DNA of 6,254 nt from assembly GCA_028694305.1 (NCBI GenBank), contig JAQUTO010000050.1, positions 1 to 6,254 of the forward strand. Direction: 5' to 3'. Under the pieces are notes generated by a model. That model was not told the origin of the DNA. It saw only the letters and a list, made by a program, of their open reading frames with translations, and did no database searches. The position numbers and the translations under genes were made by a program. This document shows, one piece after another, positions 6,077 through 6,254 of this stretch (positions are counted from its first letter, which is position 1; each line of letters opens with the position of its first letter). Origin of the DNA: Bacilli bacterium. GTDB lineage: Bacteria; Bacillota_I; Bacilli_A; RFN20; UBA1709.

Positions 6077-6254
6077 ATCTAGCATAATGCTTTTGATAAA
6101 ATGGCGTGGCGACTACTTCGGCCTTAACCATTTTGTTTCTAATTTTGATTTCAACGACTGTTCCTAATGTTGTATACGGCTTATCTAACATCGCTAATGC
6201 GACAGCACACTTTAATGATGGTGCGAGATAACCAGTAGTAATATAACCAATCTT
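6075..6254 (-). CDS. gcvT: Aminomethyltransferase (T protein), C-terminal fragment running off the right edge
   Basis: Only the last 59 residues and the TAG stop (6075-6077) are in the window; the 5' part lies beyond the right edge. The visible peptide begins IGYITTGYLAPSLK (from about the second visible residue), continues with an ALAMLDKPYTTLG stretch and VEIKIRNK, and closes with VKAEVVATPFY. This is the standard C-terminal barrel of GcvT, whose usual form is GYVTSG-SPTLK then IRxKxxxAxVVxxPFY. GcvT transfers the methylene group from aminomethylated GcvH to tetrahydrofolate, giving 5,10-methylene-THF and ammonia. The folate-binding and catalytic Asp residues are in the missing part. It is the first visible gene of the operon and is followed after 9 bases by gcvH, the gene order common in Firmicutes. 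Confidence 0.93.
   Translation of the reverse strand, partial: KIGYITTGYLAPSLKCAVALAMLDKPYTTLGTVVEIKIRNKMVKAEVVATPFYQKHYAR

Noticed and set aside
6066..6254. Glycine riboswitch or promoter ahead of gcvH
   Set aside because: The sequence is coding for the gcvT C-terminus up to 9 bases before gcvH. Any riboswitch would be upstream of gcvT, outside the window.
1..6254. CRISPR arrays, insertion sequences, tRNA or rRNA genes, terminator hairpins
   Set aside because: Coding sequence fills the window apart from gaps of at most about 10 bases. I saw no repeated units, terminal inverted repeats or hairpin-plus-T-run pattern between genes.

Overview
The window is one unbroken, tightly packed operon fragment, and every gene lies on the minus strand. 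Read in transcription order (right to left) it holds: the 3' end of gcvT; gcvH; gcvPA and gcvPB (the two halves of a split glycine decarboxylase); a dihydrolipoamide dehydrogenase (lpdA type); a soluble RnfC/PrdC-family iron-sulfur protein; and the 5' end of an Orn/Lys/Arg-type PLP decarboxylase. Gaps between genes run from an 8-base overlap to about 10 bases, so the genes are very probably co-transcribed. The promoter (and any glycine riboswitch) should lie upstream of gcvT, beyond the right edge. The terminator should lie beyond the left edge.

The DNA is AT-rich by eye. Several starts have strong AGGAGG-type ribosome binding sites, the P protein is split into PA and PB, and all six visible stops are TAA or TAG while the four Trp codons I read are TGG. 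This fits a low-GC Firmicute or a relative such as Bacilli, Erysipelotrichia or a code-11 member of the Mycoplasmatota. Nothing here fixes the genus, and that placement is an inference.

How the genes work together: GcvPA/GcvPB decarboxylates glycine and loads the aminomethyl group on the lipoyl lysine of GcvH. GcvT passes the one-carbon unit to tetrahydrofolate and releases ammonia. Lpd reoxidises the dihydrolipoyl arm and makes NADH. The next gene encodes an RnfC-like protein with an NADH/FMN-type glycine-rich motif and two [4Fe-4S] motifs, but no other rnf subunit lies beside it. The attractive reading is an electron outlet for the NADH made by glycine cleavage, comparable to the proposed role of PrdC in proline fermenters; its acceptor is not visible here. 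The amino-acid decarboxylase two bases further on suggests a wider amino-acid or one-carbon/polyamine operon.

The glycine cleavage genes are ordinary and confidently assigned. The points worth a second look are the orphan RnfC-like gene in this context, its altered N-terminal motif, a diverged C-terminal segment in GcvH, and the translational-coupling layout. I see no RNA genes, mobile elements, repeats or CRISPR arrays, and no non-coding stretch longer than about 10 bases.
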